Positions 37,700 to 48,015 of a DNA stretch of 64,000 bases are shown one piece after another (the first letter of the stretch is position 1; each line of letters begins with the position of its first letter). This stretch comes from Scleromitrula shiraiana (Eukaryota > Ascomycota > Leotiomycetes > Helotiales > Sclerotiniaceae), in contig JABELC010000004.1 in NCBI GenBank assembly GCA_028455995.1, positions 1,674,001 through 1,738,000 on the forward strand, in the 5' to 3' direction. Under the pieces are notes generated by a model. That model was not told where the DNA came from and ran no database searches. It was given only the letters and a program-made list of their open reading frames with translations. Both the position numbers and the translations under genes were made by a program.

Positions 37700-38230
37700 C
37701 GGACTTCGCTTAACCTCCGTAGAAGGACTTCGCCCTTCTGTCAGCGTAAGCAAGATGTATACAGCAAGCAAGATGTATGTATATACATCAGCCAAAAAAT
37801 TTCTATGCGTTTGCCAGACAAAGGTAGTCCTTGTTTAACAACGATTGATTACGGTCACTCTAGTGTATGTCAAAAAATTTTATACTAATAGAAGTTAGTT
37901 GTGGCTAATCAACGGTTAATTAGCAGTAGGCCCTTGCTAATTAATAGTCAATTGGCGGTCAATTAGCAGTTAATTAGCAAGGGTATACTAGCAATTGACT
38001 GTCAATTAGTAAAAATCTGTCAAATAAAATTTACTCCACATATAGCATATTCTAACTAATCATCAGCTTCATCAACTTTATCAGCTTTATCAACTTTATC
38101 AACTTCATCCGACTCGGAAGTCAACCTTATCAACCTCCGAGTCATCAACTTTATTAACCTTATCAACCTTAACCATCTTTAATAATACTTTCAATACTAC
38201 ATACTAGTATAATAGTGAGACGGAGCACCA
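37700..38230. mobile_element. Probable transposable-element remnant
   Basis: This stretch mixes repeated ATCAACTTT/ATCAGCTTT units (38050-38170), several copies of GTCAATT(G/A)(G/A)C, a perfect 14-bp inverted repeat at 37931-37983, and a small palindrome near 37724-37742. On the minus strand the units read as an acidic/basic tail, ESDEVDKVDKADKVDEADD, ending in a stop at about 38058, which could be the end of a lost transposase. No longer enzyme fragment was identified, so the call is tentative. Confidence 0.35.
37931..37983. repeat. 14-bp perfect inverted repeat
   Basis: CCCTTGCTAATTAA at 37931-37944 pairs with TTAATTAGCAAGGG at 37970-37983 across a 25-nt loop. Confidence 0.9.
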
Positions 38231-39007
38231 ACATCCCCCTGGGCACGTTCCTTACTTCTCCGTTTTAGCGACATTCTAAGCAGGCTAGCCATCTACCTAG
38301 TCTTATCAGGCGCAGCATAATGCCATTTTTAAATTTCTCTCTTCTGCTTGTTGGTGGCGTGAAGAGAACGTTGCTTATTTGCATGTTCCGATGCTTCCTT
38401 CCCACACCAATCTTAGGTCATTCTCTCAGAACCAAAACTTGCGTACTCTGAGTGGTCAAATCTTCATACATACTTAATGAAATAGTCTCTGTACCATGCT
38501 ACAATCCTTGAATGTACTCACCCAATGCTTGGAAATGAAGGCAGAAACATGCAAATTTCGTGGCACAGTACGAATATCATCAGAAGATGAATAGGTGTAG
38601 GGATGATTCTGAGAGATATGGAAGACATCTTCATACACACCATGGATAGTTATGGTTGGTGGCGCATAACCCCTGCGTTATTTTGCAGTTTGGCTCGCAG
38701 TTTCTTTTTCCACCAGTAGTCAATCGCATTTATCTACAAAACCAACTGCTTTGTTTTGAATGACCTGGATATAGAAGTCTATCCGTATGCTAAACTACTT
38801 CAGTTATCTAACTTTTGATTACTAGCGTTCTAGTCGGACCATTTGAAGATTTCACCAGCATCATGACCCGTTTACACATAAAAGCACTTTGGAGAAACCT
38901 AGTGTATGGTGCTATTTGAGTGCAAGCCCCCTCCAGAGATATAGGTGGCAGACTTCAAGCCGCATTACTGTCCATGTGCTTGAATTGTAGCGAATTTGTG
39001 AGGAAGT
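38231..39007. other. Intergenic region
   Basis: No coding frame of gene quality was seen. It separates the probable transposon remnant from the metalloprotease pseudogene. Confidence 0.4.
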
Positions 39008-40537
39008 CTACTGACCGTAGTTGAAATAATTGAAACCTGGCTGCTGTGAGACCTCAGTAGACCAATCATTATTACTGAGATACATTGTAAGTGTCCAATA
39101 TGCAAGACTATCTATAATAAAGATCAATAAAGCCTCATCTCTGGGAGTTGGTAAAGGTCCTACCTGCATTTGTTATACTGGTAGCTGAAAAATTCCTAGC
39201 AAGCCGAGTCAAACATTCCCACTAATAAGCAGGCTGAGTTGCAAAACATTGACAGCTAGGGTCTCCTACTCATATGTTAGCACTCTTATAGTCTAAAAAA
39301 TAATAAGAGTAGATACCTACCCAGTCTTTTTTGATGCCATTCATCACCTGCATACTGTGCGATAGCTCATGTACGAGACTTGGAGCCAATCCCCCTTTGG
39401 GCGAATCCATGCTGACACCACCTTTTGGGAATGTTATGGATTGAAGTTGTAGCAAACTTGGTTGGAATGTATCATCATACTGTGAAATTCAAATGGGCAT
39501 ATGTGAGTGACATGAGTCAGAACTGAGTTCGGGAGAGTATTCAAATCCACATCCTCATGCAGATCCGCAGGCAAATCCAAATCCGAAACAAAACCGTAAT
39601 AGTAAGGGTTGTCCCGAAAAATGCCTCCGTTAATTGTAAAATCTGCTCATTTATGTGAGCCGTTGACGCGGCTGTCCCAGTACACGATTTTACCTAAGTT
39701 AAATTTTGATGTCAATTCAAGAAATAAAATGCTGCTCATAGCAAATAGTATACATAAATTTAAACAGTTATTGTGCATGGTAGAGAAACTCACTAGGATC
39801 GGTGGCTGAGTCTCTATCTTAATCCAAATATAAAAAATCAGTTTCTGTGAAATCCAAGAGAAAGAATAAAAAGTGACATATAGCTCACGTCGTCCACAGT
39901 AGTAGACCAACTATCATCGCAATATATTTCAATTTTTTCAGCAGCCAAGTTTGCAATTGCAGAGCTTAGAGTGGCCAAGGTATCTTGATCGGAGTTAGAA
40001 ATGACATTTGCTATGGGCTGGTATGAAACAGACTGTAGATAGTGTTTATTCTCTTAACAGCATCATCATTTTGCTGTCGTATGAGAACACTAATAATGCT
40101 AGATCCGTAATACAACTGCCCATAGATGCTTTCGAAGGTTCTAAAAATGGTTCGAGCAGAAGGGGATAGAGTGTTGAGATCATGGAGCGGAGTTTATGTG
40201 AGATAGTTGTAGAGCTGCTTGGTAGGTCCCATTGCTGTTGTAACCTATGATCGCCGAGATTTAGTACATGAATGAATGACATATTTTCATCAAACTCTGG
40301 CAAAAAAGCGACTCACCAAAACCCCAGCATCGTATATAGCTGGCTGAACTACTTGGCCCTCAATTGCATTACAATGTACTTCGGCGATTCCTCTTTTGAG
40401 AGGCCCATGTTTCCTAGAATTAGGATCAAAGGCACAGAGGCGGTATAATTAGAGACAAGTAGCACTAAAAGCACTCGGTATAAGGTAAAACGGTTAAATA
40501 ATAACATTGTCGTAGTAGTTCTGTTCAGAGTCTTCAA
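39008..40537 (-). pseudogene. Broken M35-like (lysine-specific type) metalloprotease
   Basis: The minus strand contains the zinc-binding motif HELSH in the context SLVHELSHSMQVMNG (about 39350-39390). After an intron-like gap comes CQCFATQPAY, a TAG stop, WECLTRLARN, then NADSLAYWTLTMYLS after another gap. The order HExxH, a short Trp/Cys segment and an NADSxAY motif matches the fungal M35/lysine-specific metalloendopeptidase-like proteins. Upstream blocks (CAFDPNSRKHGPLKRG, AVKRINTIYS, ATLSSAIANLAAEKIEIYC) lie in different frames. At least one other in-frame TAA (within the block starting VTTAMGPTK) and two frame changes are visible. A signal-like start (MLLFNRFTLYRVLLVLLVS) is at about 40507. 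It is in the same orientation as the chitinase pseudogene. Confidence 0.72.
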
Positions 40538-41110
40538 CGATCAGATTCCTTTCCACCAGACTTTTGAACAACGATTTTATGACTCGGAGGGAGCATGCTA
40601 GATGTTAAACAGAGGCTCTCGTCATAGAATACGGGTACAAATCTTGGCTGGAACTCTCTCAATATTGTAAATAAATTTCTACATTGGGTCCACAGACTAT
40701 AGTCAATGCTCCCAAAGGTATCTCAAGATTATCTGAGGGGCTATACTAGTGGTTATTAACCCATGCAGCCCTCCTTGCTCATGTGCGCTGTTAATACAAA
40801 AGCTATATGCAAAACAGTGGTACTCATCGAATGTTCAGTTATCAATATCTAAACCAATTAATTGACCACAGATATCCCACCGCATTGGTAGCAACTTTAT
40901 GTTAATTTTATTTCGAACAAGAACCTTCTTCATCAAGTATATGCCTCGGTGTTATAATTGAAATATTCCATACTTCTGATATCTAGGTAATCTTTATTTA
41001 AACTTACGCCGTAGGAGTGTATAATAAAGGTTCAGTTTCTCCCTGCACATCGCTCTCGTCGGCGCTGCCTTCGTACATTTATGTGCCAAGAACTGATTTT
41101 GATAGATCAA
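40538..41110. other. Intergenic region
   Basis: No supported feature was seen. It probably held the promoter of the metalloprotease pseudogene. Confidence 0.4.
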
Positions 41111-41716
41111 TCAACAGACTACCATATCAAAGATGAAGCGGTTTCTCCAAAAACGTTTCGATGAAGTGTTGACTTGAGATATAGAACGAACTTCCTTGAC
41201 CAGATTCAGACATGCTGTTGTAGTTTGTGATTGAATTTCGCGGTCATCAATAGTCAAATTCGTTGAATGATGAACTTCAGGATTTTGATCTCGGGAGTTT
41301 GGGTCCCGGACGTAAAACTGAATGAAAAATTGGGACAATCCACCCCTATAGGTACTTGACCATAAGCCGTAGTATGCAGTGCTATTGAAGACACGAGAAA
41401 CTGCAACTCGTTCCGACAAGAACTTATCTTTGAAATTGGCTGGCACTTCTTCTCCGAATACTAGAATTCGAATTTCGAGAATTGAGGATGCGGGAAAAGA
41501 TCTGTAGAGTGAAAGCTCTAAATCATGACCAGAAGGCGATTGAATAAGTAAGCTGAGTATCAGTCCAAAACCGAATGACTTCTGATACAATCCCCAGTAA
41601 GTCTTAGATTCCCATTTAATCAAGCATATGATAGTGTTAGGGTTATTAATCACCCTACCCAGTAGATGGCTAGACAACTTGGTATACTCTATAGATATTC
41701 GATATTTGCCTCCCAT
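41111..41716 (-). CDS. Unrecognised ORF, possibly the 3' part of a decayed gene
   Basis: An ATG-initiated frame of 201 residues with protein-like composition (CLIKWESKTYWGLYQKSFGF, ILEIRILVFGEEVPANFKDK, AVSRVFNSTAYYGLWSSTYR). No domain is recognised. Immediately upstream on the same strand, another frame is also coding-like (LEFPFKDINKFLDTSRPERK) and ends at a TAG near 41695. That suggests the true gene was longer and has a frameshift at about 41700. It may belong with the neighbouring pseudogenes. Confidence that it is functional is low. Confidence 0.35.
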   Translation of the reverse strand: MGGKYRISIEYTKLSSHLLGRVINNPNTIICLIKWESKTYWGLYQKSFGFGLILSLLIQSPSGHDLELSLYRSFPASSILEIRILVFGEEVPANFKDKFLSERVAVSRVFNSTAYYGLWSSTYRGGLSQFFIQFYVRDPNSRDQNPEVHHSTNLTIDDREIQSQTTTACLNLVKEVRSISQVNTSSKRFWRNRFIFDMVVC

Positions 41717-43074
41717 AACTTTCTTTCTGGCCTGCTCGTGTCGAGAAATTTGTTGATGTCCTTGAAGGGAAATTCCAGAATGCTCAACATTGGCAAATTA
41801 AGACTCATGGCGGCGCTTCGGCAAGCACTTAGCATGTTGGTGAAAGAGCAGCAAGAACAAACCCAAAAATTATTGTTATGACAGCCTGTTCTTAGCGATT
41901 GGCTACATAAGAATCTAACACGTTGGGATCACATGACGAAGTGACTGTATTGTGCCACAAATTTGCATGCATATTGGTAAACCTTGACATTGAGATTACT
42001 TGGGCGGATATGTGATGTATGGGATTCGCCCGGTACCAGTTTTTGAGCTCCTTGGCTTTTTTCACTGCCATTAAGCACACTCTTGTTCTTTTGCTGATGT
42101 CATTCATGCTTGATTAATTATACTTTGTGTAACATGACTTTGGATGATATCTATTTTTTCCCGTCCTTTTCGAAGAACTATTAATCCCTTATGTTCAGAT
42201 GCATAGAATCACAGTCAGATTAATGGGTTGATACATCTCTAGTGAGAAGTTGTATGGATTCAGGTTAGGTTTGAACATGATGAGCTCTAGTTCCTCACCT
42301 AGCCGGTTATCATGGCTCTCTCCTACCCTAAGACACATCACAAAATTTATGACCGAGTTTTATAATCCTGTAAAGATTGATTGTACTCTGTATGGTCCAT
42401 ATTCTTCAGTTTTATTTTCTCTTTTTTCTTTCTGTTATTGACCAATGGACTTTCCATGTTCCGACTATCTACACCAAATCAATCTATCCGCTATTACATA
42501 AGGCTGTATCGTGTCCGTTGACAAATTTATTATTCATCCACTAATCATACATCGCTTTCTTTAATCGTCGATTACACTTCTACCTTCTTTCCCACCTCCC
42601 TCTCTTCATTAGTTTTATTTTCTCAACGGCACTATTAAAACACCTCAATTAACCATTTCCTACTCTGAACTACAATATATATCAAAAGGGACGAATCCTT
42701 GAAAAGATTCTGACATTGTGAAAATGTATAACAACTCTTCAGCCGACTCATCTTCCTATCATATATGTATCATTAGTCTTGTTAGCTGTGAACATTGAAT
42801 GGGTGTACGTGAATGAAACAATTTGTTCCGTTGATTTGACAAATATATTCTAGACCAGAAATAGGTTGTATTGGAATGCAAATAACCGTCAAAATTCCTT
42901 ATCAAAGTACCCACATTCCTAAATTAACATTTACCAGCAAAGTACATGAACATGAATACATTATCTCATCATAACCTCTCCACACGCGAACTACACCTTC
43001 TGATTAATTGACACTTCTTTCCAACGAAGATACAAACCAAACCAGCTGCCGACCACACCATATTGATAAAGAAA
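41717..43074. other. Intergenic region
   Basis: The first 390 bp hold coding-like fragments on the minus strand (see the 41111-41716 entry). The rest is AT-rich, with a CT-rich leader-like stretch at 42530-42610. The last 100 bp are probably the promoter and leader of the small secreted protein. Confidence 0.4.
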
Positions 43075-43326
43075 ATGCGTACAACATCACTTGCGCTTAT
43101 TATCTGCACTCTCTTCTTCCCTAAGGCACTATGTCTCGCTATCGCTGAGGATCCGGAACCTCATTGTGCGCCTCAATGGACTGTTTGTCACATCCAGGGC
43201 CGTAACCCTTGTTGCAGCGGACTCAGATGCGAGGAGATTGAGCACAGTGGGGGTTATGGGGTTTGTCGAGTTTCAAATGAAGATGATGGGAATGAACAGG
43301 AGTGCCATGTTCATCTTGATATGTAG
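43075..43326 (+). CDS. Small secreted protein with inhibitor-cystine-knot cysteine pattern
   Basis: A single exon gives 83 residues from the ATG at 43075. A signal peptide covers about residues 1-22 (MRTTSLALIICTLFFPKALC). The mature part has cysteines at 31, 38, 46, 47, 52 and 64, giving C-x6-C-x7-CC-x4-C-x11-C, the spacing of knottin (inhibitor cystine knot) proteins, plus one extra cysteine at 77 in an acidic tail. Knottin folds occur in protease inhibitors, channel-active peptides and some fungal effectors such as Avr9; the sequence alone cannot say which applies. The ORF is intact inside an otherwise decayed region. Start is chosen because the only in-frame codons upstream of the ATG lack another ATG. 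Confidence 0.68.
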   Translation: MRTTSLALIICTLFFPKALCLAIAEDPEPHCAPQWTVCHIQGRNPCCSGLRCEEIEHSGGYGVCRVSNEDDGNEQECHVHLDM

Positions 43327-44161
43327 TCTTGTCTCCCATCCAAGGTCGAACTTAGGTTCTTGTGAGTTTGTGCTGGTTCTAAGAACAATTTCTGCCCATC
43401 CAGCACATTAAATTAATGAACAAACGTTAGTTAACTTCAGTTCAAGAACTCAATAATTTGGTGATGGCAGGGCATTGAGGATCTGGTATTTTCATGGTCA
43501 AATCATGACCAAGGGTGCATTTGAGAGGCTGAGGATTTGAAGAATGATGGAAATGGGATTCTTTGTAATCAAAGCACTGTACGCAACATTGTCAACTACT
43601 CTACAAATGGAAAACTGGAACATGCGAATTACACTTCAGGGTGCGGAATCATCTGTGCATCGGATCCGCCTCGCAAGTTCAAGATAAGAGCCAAAGTTTT
43701 AGATAATGAGATTCTTTCTGTTCGTGTTCAATCCCTAGAGTGTTGAAAGATAGTATAAATGGGCTGTTAAATATCTTGCAAGGGATCTTTTATGCCATAG
43801 TTGGAGTAAATAATTAAGTGTTAGAGATAATCCAGACTAGCAAGTGTGTAGAAATTTCTGGAAATAAAAAAGTATGCGTATTACGACGAAAGAAATCGAC
43901 AGTACTTCTTCATCTATCATATTCCGAACCTTCTCTATATAGTTATCATCTCCAATTCTAGATCCTAACTAAAAATTGTATAAATTTTATGGGGATATCC
44001 AAATACAGCATTGATATACTAAAAACGGCTCACAGCTTCCACTAAATCAACCACCTTAATCCAACTCAACACAATATGACAACATATCATCCCACATAAT
44101 TGATACTGATCACCATCTGACGCCACCTAAACAAGATTTTTATTTTTACTTTCATTCTCTG
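43327..44161. other. Intergenic region with an ORF fragment
   Basis: An open frame at 43525-43746 (KLEHANYTSGCGIICASDPP) looks protein-like but has no ATG and no clear upstream exon. It could be a gene remnant. The rest shows nothing. Confidence 0.35.
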
Positions 44162-44932
44162 TTTTGTTGCATATCTCAATCCCGTCAATATCGAGGCGGA
44201 TGGCGAGAGACGACACCCGCAGACTACGGGAATAACCAAGCGCTGAATTTAAGTTTCCAAAAACCGCACGAGTAGGGCTAAGGTGTAATTCGGCAATTGC
44301 AGAGATATTAATCCACATGCAAGGAGAGAAGTTGATATGTTTTCACGGGAGATGGGAGGGAGATAAAAAGATATATCTCGATGTGTAGTAGAGGGAGGAA
44401 GTTTCAACTTAAGGTATACCAGGTAGCTGAGGGATCGAAGATGACAGGTTGGAATAAATTGGGAAAATAGAATACAGATTACCAGTATTGGGTGAAAACT
44501 GTTTTGATCAATATTTCCGTTAGTGATGATTGTTCGAATGTCCCGAATGGAACAGAAGTCCGATCATCTCGGTATTTATAATCCCCTATTTTGGGGTTCG
44601 GTAAAGAATTATAGAGCAAAACAGCGTTGAATTAAAATATCCAAGATAATATGATGAAGCCAGAAGCAGAGAACTATAGGAAAGATTCTGAATTTCTGTT
44701 TCAAGATTACGAAATGATTACAGATGTTTGGTCGGGTTATGTAGATAGTATACAGAGAAGCAATCCAAGCTCAAGACATTCATAGCAAATAAAAGAAATC
44801 CAACATCTCCCAAAAAGGTTTAGCAATACCAAGAAAAAACACCCGTTCCCAGTTCAAGTGCCATTCACTACATCTTTACTACATAGTGAATGTTAGCAAC
44901 ACTAATTACTAGTACAAAATGACTTCTTCAAG

Positions 44933-45256
44933 TTTTGTTGCATATCTCAATAGCCCAGGGATCATCACTAGACATGAAAATAGAGGGCCTGGCTAGGCCT
45001 ACTTCAAGTCTACACTTCTATCGACTTAGAGTATGATCTAGATGGGTTTTAGGCCCTGAGACAATGTTGATTCTAGAATCTTGAATCTTGGACAAAATAA
45101 AGATAGGAAACACGGACTATGACGAAAATGTACCATTTTGAGAGATGAAAATCAAAGTCGGACGACAGCTCTAGAGTCAGCCTAGCATTTACCTAGGTGC
45201 CTCTTGGGGAATAAGAAACTCTGGCGGTTTCTAGATTCTTGAGATTTGCAACAAAA
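44933..45256. repeat. Array unit 2
   Basis: Forward motif at 44933-44947 and reverse motif AGATTTGCAACAAAA (one mismatch) at 45242-45256. The interior has GGCCTGGCTAGGCC at about 44989. The longest unit. Confidence 0.7.
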
Positions 45257-45666
45257 GACGCAATTAATATTTGAAATTGAAAGTGAAATCGGCTTGAAGT
45301 CCTCCATTATATTATCCCCAATCTCCAAAGACTTCTGGTTGAGAGTTACGAAAACAAACTTCAAGTTCCCAATGCAGCTGAAACAAGAAAGATATCAGTG
45401 ACGCGTTGTTCCAAAATTTGCAATTGCTTCAAGATACGATATTATAATCCAAGTTCTCAGTATACCAAAGTTTCTCATATTCAAGCATTGCCTTTTTCGA
45501 AAGTGATGGAATATCTGGCATCAATTCACCGGAAACAACAAATTCTCACCGCGATCTAAACTTGTGTACAAAGCATTAAGTAGGCGGTTAGAAATCTCGA
45601 ATAGGAACTTTATATTGAGACGACATCCGAATGCATTCGACGAATAATTGCTCGGTCCACCTAGGT

Positions 45667-45848
45667 TTTTGTTGCATATCTGAAAAAGCTCCGTACATGT
45701 ACGTACCACAACGAATTCAAAAGGTATCTGCTATGTAGGTAGGTACGGTACGCATCGTACAGCCCACAACAATGTGCTAGTACCTGTTTCCCTTCTGAAC
45801 AGTTTTCCTTGGTACCTAGGTACCGACCCTGACAGATATGCAACAAGA
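45667..45848. repeat. Array unit 3
   Basis: Forward motif at 45667-45681, reverse at 45834-45848. The interior is dense in GTAC; it includes the 14-bp perfect palindrome GGTACCTAGGTACC at 45811-45824. Confidence 0.85.
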
Positions 45849-45974
45849 CAGAGCACTCTTACCCGACCTAAGTAAATCTACAAATTCACTTCTAGATGCT
45901 ACTTTGTAACCAATTACATATTAAAGCCCTAACAATCAAGCTCAGATGATATATCTATTATTGGAATCCTGATG

Positions 45975-46199
45975 TTTTGTTGCATATCTAATTATAGACG
46001 TACAACGTCCCAGTACGGTATCAGATCTACGGTACCAGAAGAGAATTTCCTGGTGTACGAGCTGTATCAAGACATAATGAGTTGGATAATTTGTTCAAGA
46101 TATGGGAGACTACACACAAGCCTACAATGTTTCTCTAGTACATGATTTACACCCATGTTTGTCTGTACAATGTACAATAAAATAAGATATCCAACAAAA
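45975..46199. repeat. Array unit 4
   Basis: Forward motif at 45975-45989 and reverse AGATATCCAACAAAA (one mismatch) at 46185-46199. The interior again has several GTAC-centred motifs. Confidence 0.78.
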
Positions 46200-46320
46200 G
46201 ACAACAATTACAATTTTGCTAACTCACTCCCATAGAGAGAGAGAATGAATGCTACTGCGTATCTTAGATCAGATATTTGAATTCGAATCGAAACACTATA
46301 CGTCAGATGAAGTTGCGATA

Positions 46321-46517
46321 TTTTGTTGCATATCTAACAAGCTCCGTACGAACAGTAACGATTCTGATCGTACGTTACCAGACACAAGTTCGTACCTGGT
46401 CCTCCCCTACACCATAAAAGCATTTGCTAGATCTCTAACTTGTTCACCAGGATATCCAAACTCTTTCCCCAGCACCTCCGAACCATATGTGAGCAGTAAA
46501 TAAGATATGCAAAAATT
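46321..46517. repeat. Array unit 5
   Basis: Forward motif at 46321-46335; the reverse copy at 46503-46517 keeps AGATATGCAA and then diverges. The interior has CGTACG and related palindromes. Confidence 0.75.
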
Positions 46518-46584
46518 TCACTGAAAACCAACGCAAGTTTTAGCCTAGCAAAGAACGTAATAAACGATTACAGAGATTTCAACA

Positions 46585-46824
46585 CTTTGTTGCATATCTG
46601 ATAAACCTAGGTCCTTAGTATACTTAAGTAAGTATTTGATAAATCTGGAGACTATGGTATCTGAGACCCGAAAACTTGAGAAGTCATGGAACTTTCTATG
46701 CCAGTAGTACCGAGGGCTTTTAGGTATGGCTCTGCACCCCGGGGTCCCGGGGAAGGGCCTAGGGCTTTTCAAAAACCTAGGGCCTTCCTAGGGCCCGGGA
46801 CCCTCGATAAGATATGCAACAATA
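46585..46824. repeat. Array unit 6 with strong hairpin
   Basis: Forward motif (first base changed) at 46585-46599, reverse at 46810-46824. Its right half, 46742-46803, is a near-perfect hairpin built from GGGTCCCGGG / CCCGGGACCC outer arms and CCTAGG-rich inner arms. It is much richer in G+C than the surroundings. Confidence 0.85.
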
Positions 46825-46900
46825 CGTTTTAAGCCTTGGGGATTCACTTAAGAGATATACGTTACAACTTATCAGAGATGGAAACGGCAAGATTTAAATC

Positions 46901-47142
46901 TTTCATTGCACATCTAAAAGACCCAGGTCCTGAGACCTGTTAAACTGGTCCCGTAGATTCTTCGACTACAGTACCTGGTTCCAGAGGTTCTAAAGGTTCT
47001 CAAGTAGCCTAGGTATACGGTTAGGTAAAAAAACCCACGCCTATAAAGTCCTCGGAATTACTGACATTGAAAGGTCTTCAAACTCCTAGGCTTTTCCCTA
47101 GAACCGAAGGACTATGGAGTCATAATGAGATATGCAACAAAA
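46901..47142. repeat. Array unit 7
   Basis: The forward copy TTTCATTGCACATCT at 46901-46915 is the most diverged. The reverse copy at 47128-47142 is perfect. The interior has the hairpin CAGGTC-CTGA-GACCTG at 46924-46939 and several ACCTGG/GGTTC motifs. Confidence 0.75.
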
Positions 47143-47216
47143 CTACCAAAGATCTAGAAATTCACTTGAAATATCCGCTCTGACCAATCATATATCCTTG
47201 GCTTAGAGGTCAAGTA

Positions 47217-47454
47217 ACTTGTTGCATATCTGGCTCTAGGGCCCGACGTGAAAACCCGCGTACCAAATATAAGAAGCTAGACAACTGGGAACCCTAGAGC
47301 ACTTCACCTGGAAGTCTCGGTACTAACTCTTAATCGTACTCCCACCCTGACCCTGAATACTTGTTAACCCGGTGTACAGTGTACGGAACCGTACTTATTC
47401 GGCGCCGCACCTACTATTTAGCGACCGTAAGTGTTAATGAGATATGCAACAAAA
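47217..47454. repeat. Array unit 8
   Basis: Forward copy at 47217-47231 and perfect reverse copy at 47440-47454. The interior has repeated GTAC motifs, e.g. GTGTACAGTGTAC near 47371. Confidence 0.8.
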
Positions 47455-48015
47455 CCAGGAAATAAAGTCCGAATATTCACTTGTAACACGCACATACTAG
47501 AGTCTATACTCATCAGCTAGGCGAGATAATTCTTGCTTTCGTTCACTTATAAAGGAAACGACCATTACTGCTAATAAAATATAAAACCCGGCCCTACAGT
47601 GCTTCTCACTCCCTCCCAGTATTCTGATATATTCAGACAACCATCGGGCTTTGCTGGTCTATTTGGTGATACGGCAGTTTTAGAGGCTAAGAAATCTGTT
47701 TAGTTGATTGCCAAGTTTGAAGGTATAGAATCATACACTCCCTCAAGAGTAACCCAACACCCAAAGTCCTCAGAAATGAATATTGAGGGATTATATCATA
47801 TGGTTTAGGCACCTCTGTTAGATCCTTCTCCAGGGCCTAGGCAAGCCTCACTTGCAGACAATAACTTTTCGGTGCTGCCCATGCTACTTGTACTTTATAT
47901 CGTTCAAATTAAAACTCTCATCATCTCGAATTGAATAGGATGTATCAACATTACCTCACACTCGCTTTCGGCAAATTTCTCCCAATCGCCCCTTTCCGTT
48001 AAGAATTCTATATTC
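47455..48015. other. Spacer between the array and the AT-rich element
   Basis: About 560 bp with no coding frame. It begins with the linker-type ATTCACTT sequence. Nothing else was seen. Confidence 0.5.

Larger units (their letters stand above)
44162..47454. repeat. Array of alternating inverted 15-bp motifs bracketing palindrome-rich inserts
   Basis: The motif TTTTGTTGCATATCT occurs at 44162, 44933, 45667, 45975, 46321, 46585, 46901 and 47217 (the last three with one to three changes). Its reverse complement AGATATGCAACAAAA occurs at 45242, 45834, 46185, 46503, 46810, 47128 and 47440, some with one to three changes. From the second copy on, forward and reverse copies alternate strictly and define seven inserts of 182-324 bp, separated by linkers of 67-126 bp after the third insert. 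Four linkers share ATTCACTT about 10-30 nt after the reverse motif. The inserts do not resemble each other except in being rich in short palindromes. No gene-like ORF spans the array. What it is remains unknown. Confidence 0.85.

Noticed and set aside
44162..47454. CRISPR-like array
   Set aside because: The genome is eukaryotic, the motif is only 15 bp, it alternates in orientation and the spacing is 67-410 bp, which no CRISPR shows.
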